DNA of 64,000 nucleotides, from positions 868,001 through 932,000 of the forward strand of contig JAKUDP010000012.1 in assembly GCA_022570795.1 (NCBI GenBank), in the 5' to 3' direction. How positions within the stretch are numbered: position 1 is the first letter of the stretch; each line of letters starts with the position of its first letter. Under the pieces are notes generated by a model that worked only from the letters and a program-made list of their open reading frames with translations, made no database searches and was not told the origin of the DNA. A program made the position numbers and the translations under genes. Source of the stretch: Sphaerulina vaccinii. Taxonomy: Eukaryota > Ascomycota > Dothideomycetes > Mycosphaerellales > Mycosphaerellaceae. This document shows, piece by piece, positions 11,734 through 21,534 of this stretch.

Positions 11734-12559
11734 CCCGATCTTGGCCTCTTGAACGGCATTTGCAGAATCGACAGCGATGTTGGAACGAATCTGACCGCCA
11801 CCCGACCCTGTGCCATGCGGTCAACAAGCATCACCACGAGGCTCTGCCCTGCAGAGAAGAGAAGAAGGTTGGTCGCACAACATCAGACGCTCGGGCGTTG
11901 TTGCCGTGCTTGTTGCCGTGCTCGGCTCCTCACTCGTGGGATGAAGACATCCTAGACTTCCAACTGTGTTGGACGTGATGATCAAGACGCCTTTGCCCCT
12001 CATCCACCTGGTTTCTTCAATCTTACAGAGTATATTGATTTGTTGTTAGTACACGACGCAGGAGTAGTATTGACTCTTGGTATTGCGCTGACACGGAGGA
12101 TGCAGCAGCTGTTCGCGGCGCAAGAGGCAGGTCGACAGTCGACCGCAGGGTCTCATGTGAATAGTCGAGCATTGACCCTAAAACTCTCTTTGCGCAGCCG
12201 AAGCATAAGGTTGTTCGATCTACAGAAGCCTTGTCAGGCAGGTGGATCTATACAGTACGTATTCTTACTCTAAACACAATGTGGGGCAAAGCGGATATGA
12301 GTACGAGAATAGGACAAGGTGATCGAGTATCTCTTACTGACTATGCAGTTGAGAAGTCTCCGTATCGCGGGCGCTCTCTCCTAGAGCCTATCGCCGACTA
12401 AGCTTCCCCAAGTCGCAGACATACCAGTGCATACTTACAGACCATAAGTGACTCCGAGAGGCCGCCACTATCTCCACAAGTCTGTCGCGATCCAAGAATG
12501 TGGGGTAAGCTGAGGTGAGTGCACAGGAACAACGATTCATTTGCGCCTTTGTGCGCTAT

Positions 12560-13180
12560 CTACACCTTCTCATCAACACTGGTTGCTATGCTATCTCGCC
12601 TGTCCAGACAAGGTGCCACAAAGATCTGACCAGATTATGCTCGCTTCAATGTGCCCAAGGCCACCACAATCCACAGTAGCGTCACAGAGACCGAGAAGAT
12701 GGTCCCCAAGACTCGAAAGAAAGCCGATGGCAGTTCTGATCCGACAGTTGTCGTAGAGACAGTGTACACGCCGAGCGGGAACGTAAAGCCCCACCAACCC
12801 ATATTGAAAGGAAAGCGACTCGTCTTGTAGATGGTCGCCAACGCCAGGACAAGCCAGCATAAACCAAAGCCCCACATGACCATGGCCAGATAGGATCCTC
12901 CAACGTACATCAACTCGCCTGCAACTTGTCCACCAACGACTGGCAAGGTGTTTGTCTTCGTGAACACTTGGTGTGCGACTTTTCCAAGCTGCATGACAGC
13001 GAAGCTTCCCTGCCCAAGCGGTCCTAGAGGCAAGAATGTCGACACTACCACCTCTCGTGGCGGCATGCTCACAGTTGTCAAGCGCAGGAAGTAGATCACT
13101 AAGACGACCATCGCTATTGGTACGCCAGTTCCCCATAGAATATAGCTGACTATGATCGTGATCAACTGCTTCTGCGGATC
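12560..13180 (-). pseudogene. truncated SSU1-type sulfite efflux pump (TehA/SLAC1 family)
   Basis: The open part (about 13180-12635) encodes the C-terminal half of the family: a YILWGTGVPIAMVVLVIYF helix, the signature PPREV...FLPLGPLGQGSFA, then further helices. An in-frame TAA at 12637-12635 is followed, in the same frame, by the normal ending 'QIFVAPCLD' and a stop at 12562-12560. The tail beyond the stop is therefore still recognisable. The N-terminal half (about 190-200 residues, five helices) is missing: upstream of the DPQKQL codons the sequence loses all similarity to the family. No ATG begins the open part. Intact members export sulfite across the plasma membrane. This copy cannot make a full transporter. 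Confidence 0.75.
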
Positions 13181-13200
13181 GGTCGTTCCACGACTGCCAG

Positions 13201-13260
13201 TGCCAGGAAATCGGCCACAGTAGTCACATAGGCCGTTTACTCTGCTCTATATCCTCTACA
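13201..13260. repeat. imperfect direct repeat, copy A
   Basis: It aligns to 13522-13585 at roughly 75-80 % by eye, with small gaps. On the minus strand both copies read as a similar hydrophobic peptide (AYVTTVADFLA versus AYVITVATFLA). Copy A abuts the broken upstream end of the SSU1 relic. Confidence 0.6.
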
Positions 13261-13521
13261 GGAAATGTACGTATGAATAGCAGGTAGTGCTGTTGGTCCT
13301 CCCGCATCATCCGAGGTCGCGGTATGACAGCAGTCCGACACAACCAGAAAGACAGGAGACGGGCCGCGAACGATGGCTACTGGTCACTGAGAGTACACTA
13401 TCGCAGTGTACATTTCCCCAAAAGTGTCTGCAGGAAGCCCGTTGTATGAGTATTGCTCCAATCAGCGAAGTCGGCTCGCCATGGCAGGAGATCCGTAGTT
13501 CTTGAAGTCCTTGATGTCGAA

Positions 13522-13585
13522 TGCCAGGAAAGTGGCCACAGTTATCACATATGCCATTTGCTCTGTCTGCTCCATATCTTCTACA
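13522..13585. repeat. imperfect direct repeat, copy B
   Basis: Partner of 13201-13260. It lies inside a minus-strand open stretch (13710-13462) that would encode two hydrophobic segments. I do not recognise the family. This may be a fragment of a membrane-protein gene of which copy A is a second remnant. Confidence 0.5.
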
Positions 13586-13730
13586 GTGAAATCTATGCAT
13601 GCATGCATGAATATGTATGCCAATGCGAACGCAAGAACGCTCCATCCGAGCCCACCATCTATACTATACCAACGCCTCGGTCCTGCCGTCGCTATGATAT
13701 ACCACGCCATGCCTTCCTCTCAGACAATCA

Positions 13731-14142
13731 TGATGCAGCAGAGTGCTGAGCTTTCTCGATCTCTCTTTCGAACGCATCCTCCTCGATTTCGCCCAAGTCC
13801 TCATGAAGCTCTTGTGCAGCAAGCGCATCTTCAACTGCTTGTTTGAATTTGTGTCCTTCTGCTGCTTCGACTACAGCTTCTGCGAGCTTTTGTTCGGACT
13901 GCTTGAATGGTTTTTGCGTCTGCATCTTCTCCGGGTTTGTGCCTTTCTTCTTGCCACCGCTTTTCTCCTTCGTCTTGTCGTTATTCGCCTTCTTCTTTTC
14001 GTTCTTGGCCTTGTTCTTCTCGTTCTTCTTCTTGTCTTTCGCATCGTCCTTGACTTGTTGTTCTTCTTCCCACTTCCGCCTCTGTTCCTCGCTCGCAAGT
14101 TTAGGCGGTAGTCTTTTCATTTCAAGTGCATCGCTTCCCTGC
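13731..14142 (-). CDS. Lys/Glu-rich hypothetical ORF, possibly a terminal exon
   Basis: An open frame of about 137 codons ends at 13731. It is dominated by K, E, N and A (runs such as KKKNEKNKAKNEKKK) and ends in an acidic helix-prone tail. Its left border looks like an intron acceptor: a pyrimidine-rich stretch with CTGAC, then TTGCAG just before 14142. An internal ATG at about 14125 (MKRLPPKLASEEQRRKWEEE) is an alternative start. It sits about 250 bp downstream of the mannosyltransferase stop, on the same strand. I cannot tell an independent gene from an extra exon of that gene or a chance low-complexity frame. Confidence 0.3.
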
Positions 14143-14256
14143 AAGAACAACGCAAGAACGTAAAAGTCAGAAAGTGAGCAATGCAAGAAGTGGACAAGAA
14201 GAAGTAGAGGTACCAGCTTTCGATCCTCAACCGTAGTTGGGAGTACAGCATAAAGC

Positions 14257-14281
14257 GAAGAAGAAGAAGAAGCAGAAGCAG
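14257..14281. repeat. GAA-type purine microsatellite
   Basis: An imperfect GAA/AAG run lies between the Lys/Glu-rich ORF and the mannosyltransferase stop. Confidence 0.55.
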
Positions 14282-14396
14282 AACTTGAGAACTAAGAGTA
14301 CGGATCAAAGCTTTATCGCTGGTCAACGTAGCATATCTTAGCCTGGGTCCATGGCGAGAGGACAGAGTGTCGTGGTAATCGACGTCGTAATCAAGC

Positions 14397-16330
14397 TCAG
14401 CGCGCTGCAGCTTCTTTAAGTGTCTCGGCTTCAGTCTCGTCTTTAGGCACGTTTGCCTCCTCCTTCTTCAAGTTAGCCCGAGCGTTCCGCTCAGCTTGAG
14501 TGTCGACGACAGCGGGTCTGTGTACCCCAGGAGCATTCTGTGCGTCCTTTTCTTTCAGGGCTTGGGTCTGTCGTTTGGCCTCATCGGGGTGCTTTGCCGG
14601 CTGGCCATCGGCTTTTGAAGGAGGAGAAGATTTCTGCTTTACCTCTGGAAGTTCTTCAAGTGGGTCCTTGATTCGGACTTTTCCTCCTTCAACTTCTGGC
14701 TCTGTGCTTCTGTTGCAGCGAGAACTTGTCAGCGAACTTCCTTCCCCTTCATCACCACAACGTCAACTTTCTCCACGCCTTGCTTCGCAAGCTTTTCTCA
14801 ATTTTTCGAGTCTAGACTTACGCTTCTTCTGCTTCGGCCTTTTTCTTGGCGTCTTTGTCGGCTTGTTTCGCTGCAGCGTCTTGCTTCGTGGCGTCACGAA
14901 TGGCTTCCTTGTCCTTGTCCCATTGTGACGAGCCTTCTTCAAATTGGCTCTGGATCTTGTCCAGACGATCCTGCTTCTCTTTTTCTTCTTGTTCTCGCTG
15001 CTTGCGCTCCTGCTCCATTTCCTCCATGTGTCGGATGTCGTCGACGGAAGGCTCGTATAAGTGCCAGATTGTGTAATGAGGAAGGCCGACCACTGAGAAT
15101 TTCATGCGCTTGGCCATCTATGTCATCGTGTTAGTAGTTTTCGCAGTAGAGAGTAAGGTGGAGTCTCACCTTGCCAAACCCTTCAGTCTCCGCATGCTTC
15201 TCGAAAGAGAAAGCAGGGAAGTGTACACCACTCCTGAACACCTTGGCCTTAGCCAGGATGGATACTCCACCCACACCATCAATCTCCATCTCCATATCTG
15301 GATCGCCATACGGATCGCGAAGATATGCCAAATGAGGTCTCCAGGTCGCATACTCCGCATAACCTTCCACAATCACGGCATCCTCATCCAAAGTATCCGC
15401 CAGTGCCAGCGCAGTCTCCGACTCCTGCCAACTATTCAGGTCATATGGCTGCTCTCCCCCCAGCCAGTCTGGCAAAGGTCGCCACACATTCGGCACAATG
15501 ACATCCTTGTTATGCCTCATCAGATCTTCCAGAATCGTGAACGGTGCCGTTTCAACATCCACATCTCTCCAGTAGACCCAGCTGTGTGTAGGTCTCAGAG
15601 CAGCTGACAACAGCCAATTCCGTGCTTGTGCCATGCTCTTTCTCCGACTTGCTTGAGCTGCAAAGCCGTGTCGACTTTCCACATCCTGGTTCACCTTTTG
15701 TCCGAAATCCTTCTCGATGACTGAAATCTCTCCAAATGGCATGTTGGGTTCCTCGCTCGCCTGGAGCTCTGCTAGCATATCCGAAAGGATGGTAAGAGTA
15801 CTATCCTTACTGTCACCAACCAGGAATGCCAGGTCAATGAGGTGGTGAGGGTATGTGAGATTCCGTAGATGCGAGAAGAACATAGGCATATGTGGTGCAG
15901 CATCTCGAAGAGGTGCGCAGAGCAGAATCCGTTCTTCTCGTTCCCAACCTCTTGATGTCCCTCCCACATTCGCCAAGTCGTAGTACCGCACCGTTTCGAT
16001 ATTGAACTCTTCTCCGCCTCCCCATGCTGCCAGTCCTACTCCTCCGAGGATGCCAGCTGGCCGCAGAGCTGGGAAGAAGAACATGAGTACCAGCAGTATC
16101 GCGGCCAGAATCCCTCCCACTCGCGCTACTGCTCCACGCCTTCTTCCTCGTGCTGATCGAGGGAGGTATTTCTCATATCTGTGAGAGTCGGCGCTTATCT
16201 TGAAGGCGTTGCTTCCTCGTCTGCCACTGTTTCCCATGGGGTATGCGCCAGAGCCCTTGGGGATGCCATTGCTGAATGGCTGTCGGTTCATCTTCTCGTG
16301 ATGATCCGACTTGACATATGAGGGCAGCAT
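14397..16330 (-). CDS. Anp1/Van1/Mnn9-family alpha-1,6-mannosyltransferase (GT62)
   Basis: Three exons: 16330-15170, 15117-14822 and 14709-14397 (about 589 aa). Introns are 52 nt (GTGAGA...TAG) and 112 nt (GTAAGT...CAG). The first junction rebuilds the family segment 'AETEGFGK|MAKRMKFSVVGLPHY'. The protein is type II: a short basic N-terminus, one membrane helix (VGGILAAILLVLMFFF), then the luminal GT62 domain with a DxD-type YWRDVDVE, a WRPLPDWLGGEQPYDLNSW block and a VEGYAEYATWRP block. Known members form Golgi M-Pol complexes that elongate the N-glycan mannan backbone. The C-terminal 150 residues are a charged coiled-coil tail. An in-frame upstream ATG at 16528 would add 66 residues without family character, so I prefer the ATG at 16330 (or the one at 16291). 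Confidence 0.88.
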
Positions 16331-17440
16331 GAGCGGACTGTGGAGCTTATTGGTAGCCAGCTCGAGGCTCCGTTGAGCACGTTCGTGACAGCAGTCGAGT
16401 CGGTACTGCGATGATCGATAGGTTGAAGATTCTATGGTGTGCGCAATGGCAATTCTGGGGGTGTGCGGGTGGTGGTCGTGTCGTGTCCTGGGTTTTCCGT
16501 TCTTGAAGTTGACGATATGATATGCCACTATGTTTGAAATGTGTCGAGGAGGAGTTGCGGCAGATGAAACTCTATGATTGACCCCTGTTCACTCACTTTG
16601 TACTTCTGTGTGAGAGGACAACGCTGTGATACACATCACACGATATCACACGGTGCTACTGTCGATTGTGCACTGACGGCCATCAGTTGCGCAATGGCAT
16701 GAACCACAGTCAGACTCTTTACAGTCTCAGGTCAAGACAAGAGCATTGATACATTTCAAGACCGCGTGGCCGCTGCAGGTCGCCCTGGTGTGGCGCCACA
16801 ACCGTGTGCCCGGTACGCGCTTACATGAAGATCCGGCATGTGAGAGAAGGAAATGGTAGAGGTGAAGAAGTATTGGTTGTGATACCGTTGATCATTCTTA
16901 TATACGCTTCTCGAAGCGCGGAGCTTAGCATACCACTGTCTCTCAGACAGTGGTGGCTCCGGTACCGCATCACTTTGTTGTTGTGAAGAGATCTGCTTTC
17001 CACAACTGAGTCAAGCATTTGGAGATCGCTTTCTGCGTGGACCCTTTGAGCACTCTGTTGTAGTATGTTCGATATGCCATCCAGGAATTGAGTGGTCGCT
17101 TTGGCCCTCCAGATACAATGTCAGAGTTGGCTGTGGGAGACTATGACCATTCCGAGCTGATGACCAAGCCATCGTGTGCTCAAGCTCGAGGTGATTATTG
17201 CCGTGGGCTGGCTCGGAGGAACGTGTGAGCTGTGGTGTCCTCTCGTGATCACGGAGCTGAAGCAAAGTCAGCAATGGCTCTGCAAGAGTCTTCAAGTAAG
17301 CAAATGTTGTAATTGTTGTGCTCAGACAAGCCGGTTATACGCATGCCCGTCCGCCGGCATCTCGCCAATGCCATCCAAGACGAATGACATGGTCTGATGC
17401 TCTGAAGCCACATTACGCGGTCGCATGTTCGGCCGAAGCC
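16331..17440. other. intergenic region upstream of the mannosyltransferase
   Basis: About 1.1 kb. The first 200 bases could be 5' leader of the mannosyltransferase. A perfect palindrome-like ACTGTCTCTCAGACAGTGG lies near 16932-16951. I see no convincing gene. Confidence 0.45.
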
Positions 17441-18201
17441 TCACCTGCTACGGCAACTCCACAACCGATCCTCCCATATTGCTATGGTACGGTATAGGGA
17501 GGGTGACTCGGAAGACATGGCTACATCAAGTTCGTTGAATGGATAGACTAGGTGTCATCATTGAACAGTGGGGTTGAAGGAATGGCGTAGCTTACCATCA
17601 TCTTGCTGGCGGTGGATGGTCTTCGGAGACACAGACTCGTCACGACCGTAGCTCGGAGTCATATGCAGTTGCGGTGCGCTGTGCCGGACTGGTGGTGGGT
17701 AGCCTGCTGCTGGGTATAGCGCCGACTGTGATGCGCTGCTGGCTCGCGGAGCTGCTGTGGGTGGCTGTAGCTGTTCAGGCGATATGATCTGCAAACTATG
17801 TCAGCGTCCGGCAGAGTCATGTTTCGTGCAAGATGTGTTGTAGGAGGTTGCTCATATCAGGAGTTTTTGGTAAGAGGTTTAATATCAACATTGTAGTTCA
17901 GAAGCAGAACTGAAATAAAACCATTCATCATGCAAGCAGGGGGGAAGGGAGGTAGAGGTAGGCATACCGTTCGTCTTTGAAAGCAGAGCTCAAGTTTCAT
18001 GACAGGAGCATGGCGCAGGGAGGCGTGATCGCACGCTTCAGCTGGAGATACTGTATGATTGTCAGTTGCGCTCTTGCGTGTAAGCTTCGGGTGCAAGATA
18101 TGACAATAGGTGTTGGGGATCAGATGGTGATGCATGTATTGTTCGAGCTCATAGATTAACGTTTTACACGCTTCGCAGGAACATAATTGTGTTGAAATCA
18201 T
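17441..18201 (-). CDS. possible three-exon orphan gene
   Basis: Exons 18201-17968, 17788-17596 and 17547-17441 join in phase to 177 codons with canonical junctions (GTATGC...TTTGCAG, 179 nt; GTAAGC...ACCTAG, 48 nt). The N-terminal part begins MISTQLCSCEACK and is rich in Cys and His. The middle is Pro/Ala/Ser-rich (SPEQLQPPTAAPRASS). The last exon is open for 35 codons before TGA. No family is recognised. Support is only that three frames are connected by good splice sites in consistent phase. The first intron is long for this genome and the exact exon borders may be wrong. Confidence 0.33.
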
Positions 18202-18743
18202 CAGGTGGAAGGTGATTGAAGGGGCGCTTTGAACTTACCAGTACCTCACAGCTGTAACTTGGTTCAGCCAGCATCGGTAGTTATGGAAGCCGCCATGTTG
18301 GAGCTTGATGGTGTGGTTGTTGTTGCAGTGAGGTCGAGAAAGCTTCGGAGGAGAAGAAAATGGTTTGCGGTCTCTGCGGCATTGCCAAGCCAAGCAACGG
18401 CAAGAGCCGCCTCCGTTCCTGCATCGAAAAACCTTCGGCGTTCAACGACTCACCTCTCTTCCATGGCCAAAATGAGCTGAACAACAACGACCAGCTCTAC
18501 CACATCGGTACGAGCACAGAACCATCACGTACGTATCACTCGCCACTCCTTCCCCCTTCACTCACATGATTAAACACTCTTTATAATCTGTCAATCCCCT
18601 GATGCTACGGCACAACGTGACGAGAAATAATTTGCTATGCTCTTTATGATCCATACTCCAGCCCTTGACTCATATCACCATACTGTCGATATTCAGTACC
18701 GTATACTGACTTTGGCTCCAGCTAGCATAACGACAACGACATC
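18202..18743. other. intergenic region upstream of SEN34
   Basis: Short ORFs on both strands around 18230-18570 overlap in several frames (one + frame starts MVCGLCGIAKPSNGKSR at 18360). None shows a family signal. The SEN34 promoter must lie here. Confidence 0.4.
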
Positions 18744-19739
18744 ATGTCTACCTCAACAGCCGCCACTACGGTTACTGAGCCAATTCCCATCTACAAGGTC
18801 GCACATCGATATGTCTTGTACAACGTCGACCATGTCACATACTTGCGAAGAGAGCACAACATTCTCGGCGTCCAGATGGGCACTCTGCCACAAGCTTCAC
18901 AACAGAATGTGTTTCTTGGCCTGCCGAACGAGCTGATGCCGGAAGAAGCACGGCTGCTCGTGGAAAAGAATGTCGCGTACATTGTGGACGACACAGCAGA
19001 GCACAAGCGAAACTTTTTGGGCAACGGCTTGAGTGACGAAGAGAGGAGAGCTTATCAGGCTGCGTTGCGCAAGCAAGGGCAAGGCGCTGCACTCGATGCC
19101 AGCAAGAGGGCTCAAGATAGGACGAAAGCTGCTCTGTCTAAGCAACAGACTGGCACACCATCGTCAGGAGACTGGAACGACATTCCAGAGGACATGCTCA
19201 CCGCCGGTCCTAGTCGCAAGAAGAAGGCGCCGAAGGTAGAATTTGCTGCTGACGCTGTCGATGAGGATGAGCTGCTATTTGGTGCGCCGGCTAACGCGTC
19301 TGAAGGCACGTCCATTGTAACGCGCACTACTTCTGTCGCGAGCACATTCGTCGTTGGTGAGCCGTTTGGTGTGACGCCAACTACTTCGGTACCGCCGCTC
19401 AAGCCTCGGATACCAGGACAGGCTGAGCTGCCGGAAGTGCCTACATCATATCCGCTGTACAGGCATTTGCATGAGAACGGATACTTCATGTTGCCAGGTA
19501 TACGCTTCGGCTGTCAGTACACGACATATCCCGGCGATCCTCTTCGCTTCCACGCACACTTCCTGAGCAATGGCGTGGACTGGGACCAAGAGTTTGATTT
19601 GCTCAAGATCGTAGGTGGAGGACGTTTGGGCACTGGTGTCAAGAAGGGCTTTCTCATTGGTGGCGAAGAACAGAAGCCAGAAGAGGGAAGCAAAGACACC
19701 GGTGTTCGCGCCTTCACCGTGGAATGGGCAGGTATGTAG
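18744..19739 (+). CDS. SEN34: tRNA-splicing endonuclease catalytic subunit Sen34
   Basis: A single-exon ORF of 331 aa. The C-terminal nuclease domain carries the catalytic triad pattern of Sen34: Tyr262 in YPGDPLRFH, His270 eight residues later, and Lys300 or Lys301 in GTGVKKGF. It ends VRAFTVEWAGM. The N-terminal domain (residues 15-100) has the family's RYVLYNVDHVTYLRREHNILG and the LMPEEARLLVEK region. A charged linker at about 110-225 is normal for fungi. In the Sen2-Sen34-Sen15-Sen54 complex this subunit cuts the 3' splice site of intron-containing pre-tRNAs. The start at 18744 fits family length and nothing is broken. Confidence 0.95.
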   Translation: MSTSTAATTVTEPIPIYKVAHRYVLYNVDHVTYLRREHNILGVQMGTLPQASQQNVFLGLPNELMPEEARLLVEKNVAYIVDDTAEHKRNFLGNGLSDEERRAYQAALRKQGQGAALDASKRAQDRTKAALSKQQTGTPSSGDWNDIPEDMLTAGPSRKKKAPKVEFAADAVDEDELLFGAPANASEGTSIVTRTTSVASTFVVGEPFGVTPTTSVPPLKPRIPGQAELPEVPTSYPLYRHLHENGYFMLPGIRFGCQYTTYPGDPLRFHAHFLSNGVDWDQEFDLLKIVGGGRLGTGVKKGFLIGGEEQKPEEGSKDTGVRAFTVEWAGM

Positions 19740-19945
19740 CATGAAATACAATACCAGCTTATGCGCTGCAGTCACGGTACCATTTGCACCCTACCACGCT
19801 TCTTGTCTCTGACTTTCTACTACTCTATGAACTTGATACGGTCAACTCCCTCGGCGGCAAGAGATACGAGCATGTACGACGACCTCACATGAAGCCGTCC
19901 TTACTGATCTTCTTCAATCTGCTGCTCTCTGGTCAGTAGGAACTC

Positions 19946-20587
19946 CTAAGCAACGACACTCGACTCACATACCTTCCTCTTCGGATGTTCGGCATGATCT
20001 GCGCTCATCCAGAGCTCCACCCCCGTAACTCCATCCTCACCATGAGCTATCCACTGGCCCTCTAGTATACTTGAATGACTGGTTGGGTCCGCATGCTCCA
20101 GTCGCTCGGTGAGGATCATCAGGAGTTCAGCTTCGACTGCGAAGAGACCGGTACGGCCTACTATGTCGTCAGGCCGGTATCGTGGTGGACTCCGCGTGGA
20201 GAAGACAGGGAAGGTCAAGTCCGTAATCTGGGCGCGATCCGCTCGTGCCAGACAAAGGAGCCACTTCCCAAAGATTGAGGTAGCCTTTATGAAGGCCTCA
20301 GCCTGGTCCTGCATCGCGCACCCAGTTCGAAAAGACACCAGTAATTCGAAGGTGGTCTGGGAGTAGTAGGAATCGGAGACTGTTCGACAGCTCGTTCTGT
20401 TGACACTCAGCTGCCATGGTGGACGATATTCGCAGTCTATGAGGACGACCGCATTCTGCTGTGAGGTCTTTTCGCAAAGACTCGCAAGCAGAGCGAATTC
20501 CAGTATCGAGTCTTGTAACTCCTGGGGAAGAGCCTGGATGTCCTGGTTGATGCCAGCCGCGCCTGGTGCGACACTTTCACTCGTCAT
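19946..20587 (-). CDS. F-box-like (LPxELxDxI) hypothetical protein
   Basis: The ORF is open from an ATG at 20686. I favour the internal ATG at 20587 (MTSESVAPG), which puts the LPQELQDSILEFALLA motif about 20 residues from the start, as in related fungal proteins. That motif resembles the N-terminal helix of F-box/2EXR proteins. The rest (about 190 aa) is unassigned. Near the end, GTATGTGAG after codon AAG could be a splice donor with an acceptor at CTGACCAG about 44 nt on, which would change the last seven residues to four. It is divergent from the ORF at 20887. Confidence 0.55.
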   Translation of the reverse strand: MTSESVAPGAAGINQDIQALPQELQDSILEFALLASLCEKTSQQNAVVLIDCEYRPPWQLSVNRTSCRTVSDSYYSQTTFELLVSFRTGCAMQDQAEAFIKATSIFGKWLLCLARADRAQITDLTFPVFSTRSPPRYRPDDIVGRTGLFAVEAELLMILTERLEHADPTSHSSILEGQWIAHGEDGVTGVELWMSADHAEHPKRKVCESSVVA

Positions 20588-20886
20588 GTTCGGCTTGCGA
20601 AATGGCGCTCGATCACAAGGTTGTTGTGTTCGAGGATGGAAAACCGAAGTGCTAAGTTCAAGTCTTGGCCGCACTCCGAATTGCATGTGAAAGCCACGTG
20701 CGCCGCGAATACGGCGCGCTCCACAAAGCTACCGATCATAAGTATAGAGACGATACCAGACCAGTGGTTACAGCCACACGATTTCTGCGCCTCCCTCCCA
20801 CAGTGATAAAAGATTGCTCTTGCCTACAACCATATACTGCTCTCCTCCTGAGAAAGGGGTCCTCTGCCACAAGTATCACGTCAACT

Positions 20887-21189
20887 ATGGACTTAGATCC
20901 ACCCACATACGAAGAGGCAAATCGAGGTGAAGTGCCGTCACGCCAAGGACAGACCCGTCGCACTCTATCAGACATCTGGAAACTCCTCAGCGGATCCGTC
21001 AAGCAGGTAATGCTCACGCAACTCGAGCTTGACGAATGACGAGCTGCTCTTGAGCTACGCCATGAGACAGCTCAAGCCTGTGAGCATTATCGCATGCTTG
21101 AGCAAAGGCTAGATGCCCTCACAGAGGAGGTAGCAAGATTACATCGCGAGTCTCATGGTAGCGCAAAGGTTGTCTGCCGCAAACCGTGA
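20887..21189 (+). pseudogene. PPxY/coiled-coil ORF interrupted by in-frame TGA
   Basis: The frame starts MDLDPPTYEEANRGE (a PPxY motif) and runs 50 codons to TGA at 21037-21039. It then stays open in the same frame for 49 more codons to TGA at 21187-21189. The downstream part is a strong heptad coiled coil (LEQRLDALTEEVARL) that continues the helix begun before the stop. The first stop is followed by C (TGA-CGA). Options are a nonsense mutation (CGA to TGA), stop-codon readthrough, or removal of the stop by a 57-nt intron from GTAATG at 21007 with an unusual GAG acceptor. I cannot choose between them. No family is recognised. Confidence 0.45.
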
Positions 21190-21534
21190 GGTCGATTCAT
21201 AGTGCTAGGGTATCTTCACTGCTATCTCCCGAGTGGTTCAGCCTCTAACTCTGCTCTTCGTTCAGCCGAATATTCTGCTTCTGCAAGTGCCGGCCGCCCG
21301 TCCACTTCGTAGAATCCATTGTCCTCAATCTCATGAAAAGGCTCCTTATACTCGCCCCCCTGTGGCTGCAGAGATTGCTCGCTTGCAGCTTGTGCTATCG
21401 ACCTGGGTCTTGGCATCGTGACATCATTCTAGGTAGTCTTCGTTGTTTTGTTCTGTGATGAGTGCATACCTCCTACAAGTGAGGTACAATTGCAGAACTA
21501 TATCATCTTTCGTTGTGCAATACAAGTTCCAGAT
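21190..21534. other. short intergenic region with a minor minus-strand ORF
   Basis: A 64-codon minus ORF (21416-21222) starting MPRPRSIAQAASEQ has a hydrophilic, Glu/Ala-rich, coding-like composition. It may be a relic of the C-terminal tail of a larger gene. Support is too weak to call it a gene. Confidence 0.25.

Larger units (their letters stand above)
11394..12559. other. intergenic region, promoter and 5' leader of xlnR
   Basis: About 1.2 kb upstream of xlnR. It holds a CTG repeat near the start codon and three matches to the CreA consensus SYGGRG. No supported gene. Confidence 0.5.
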
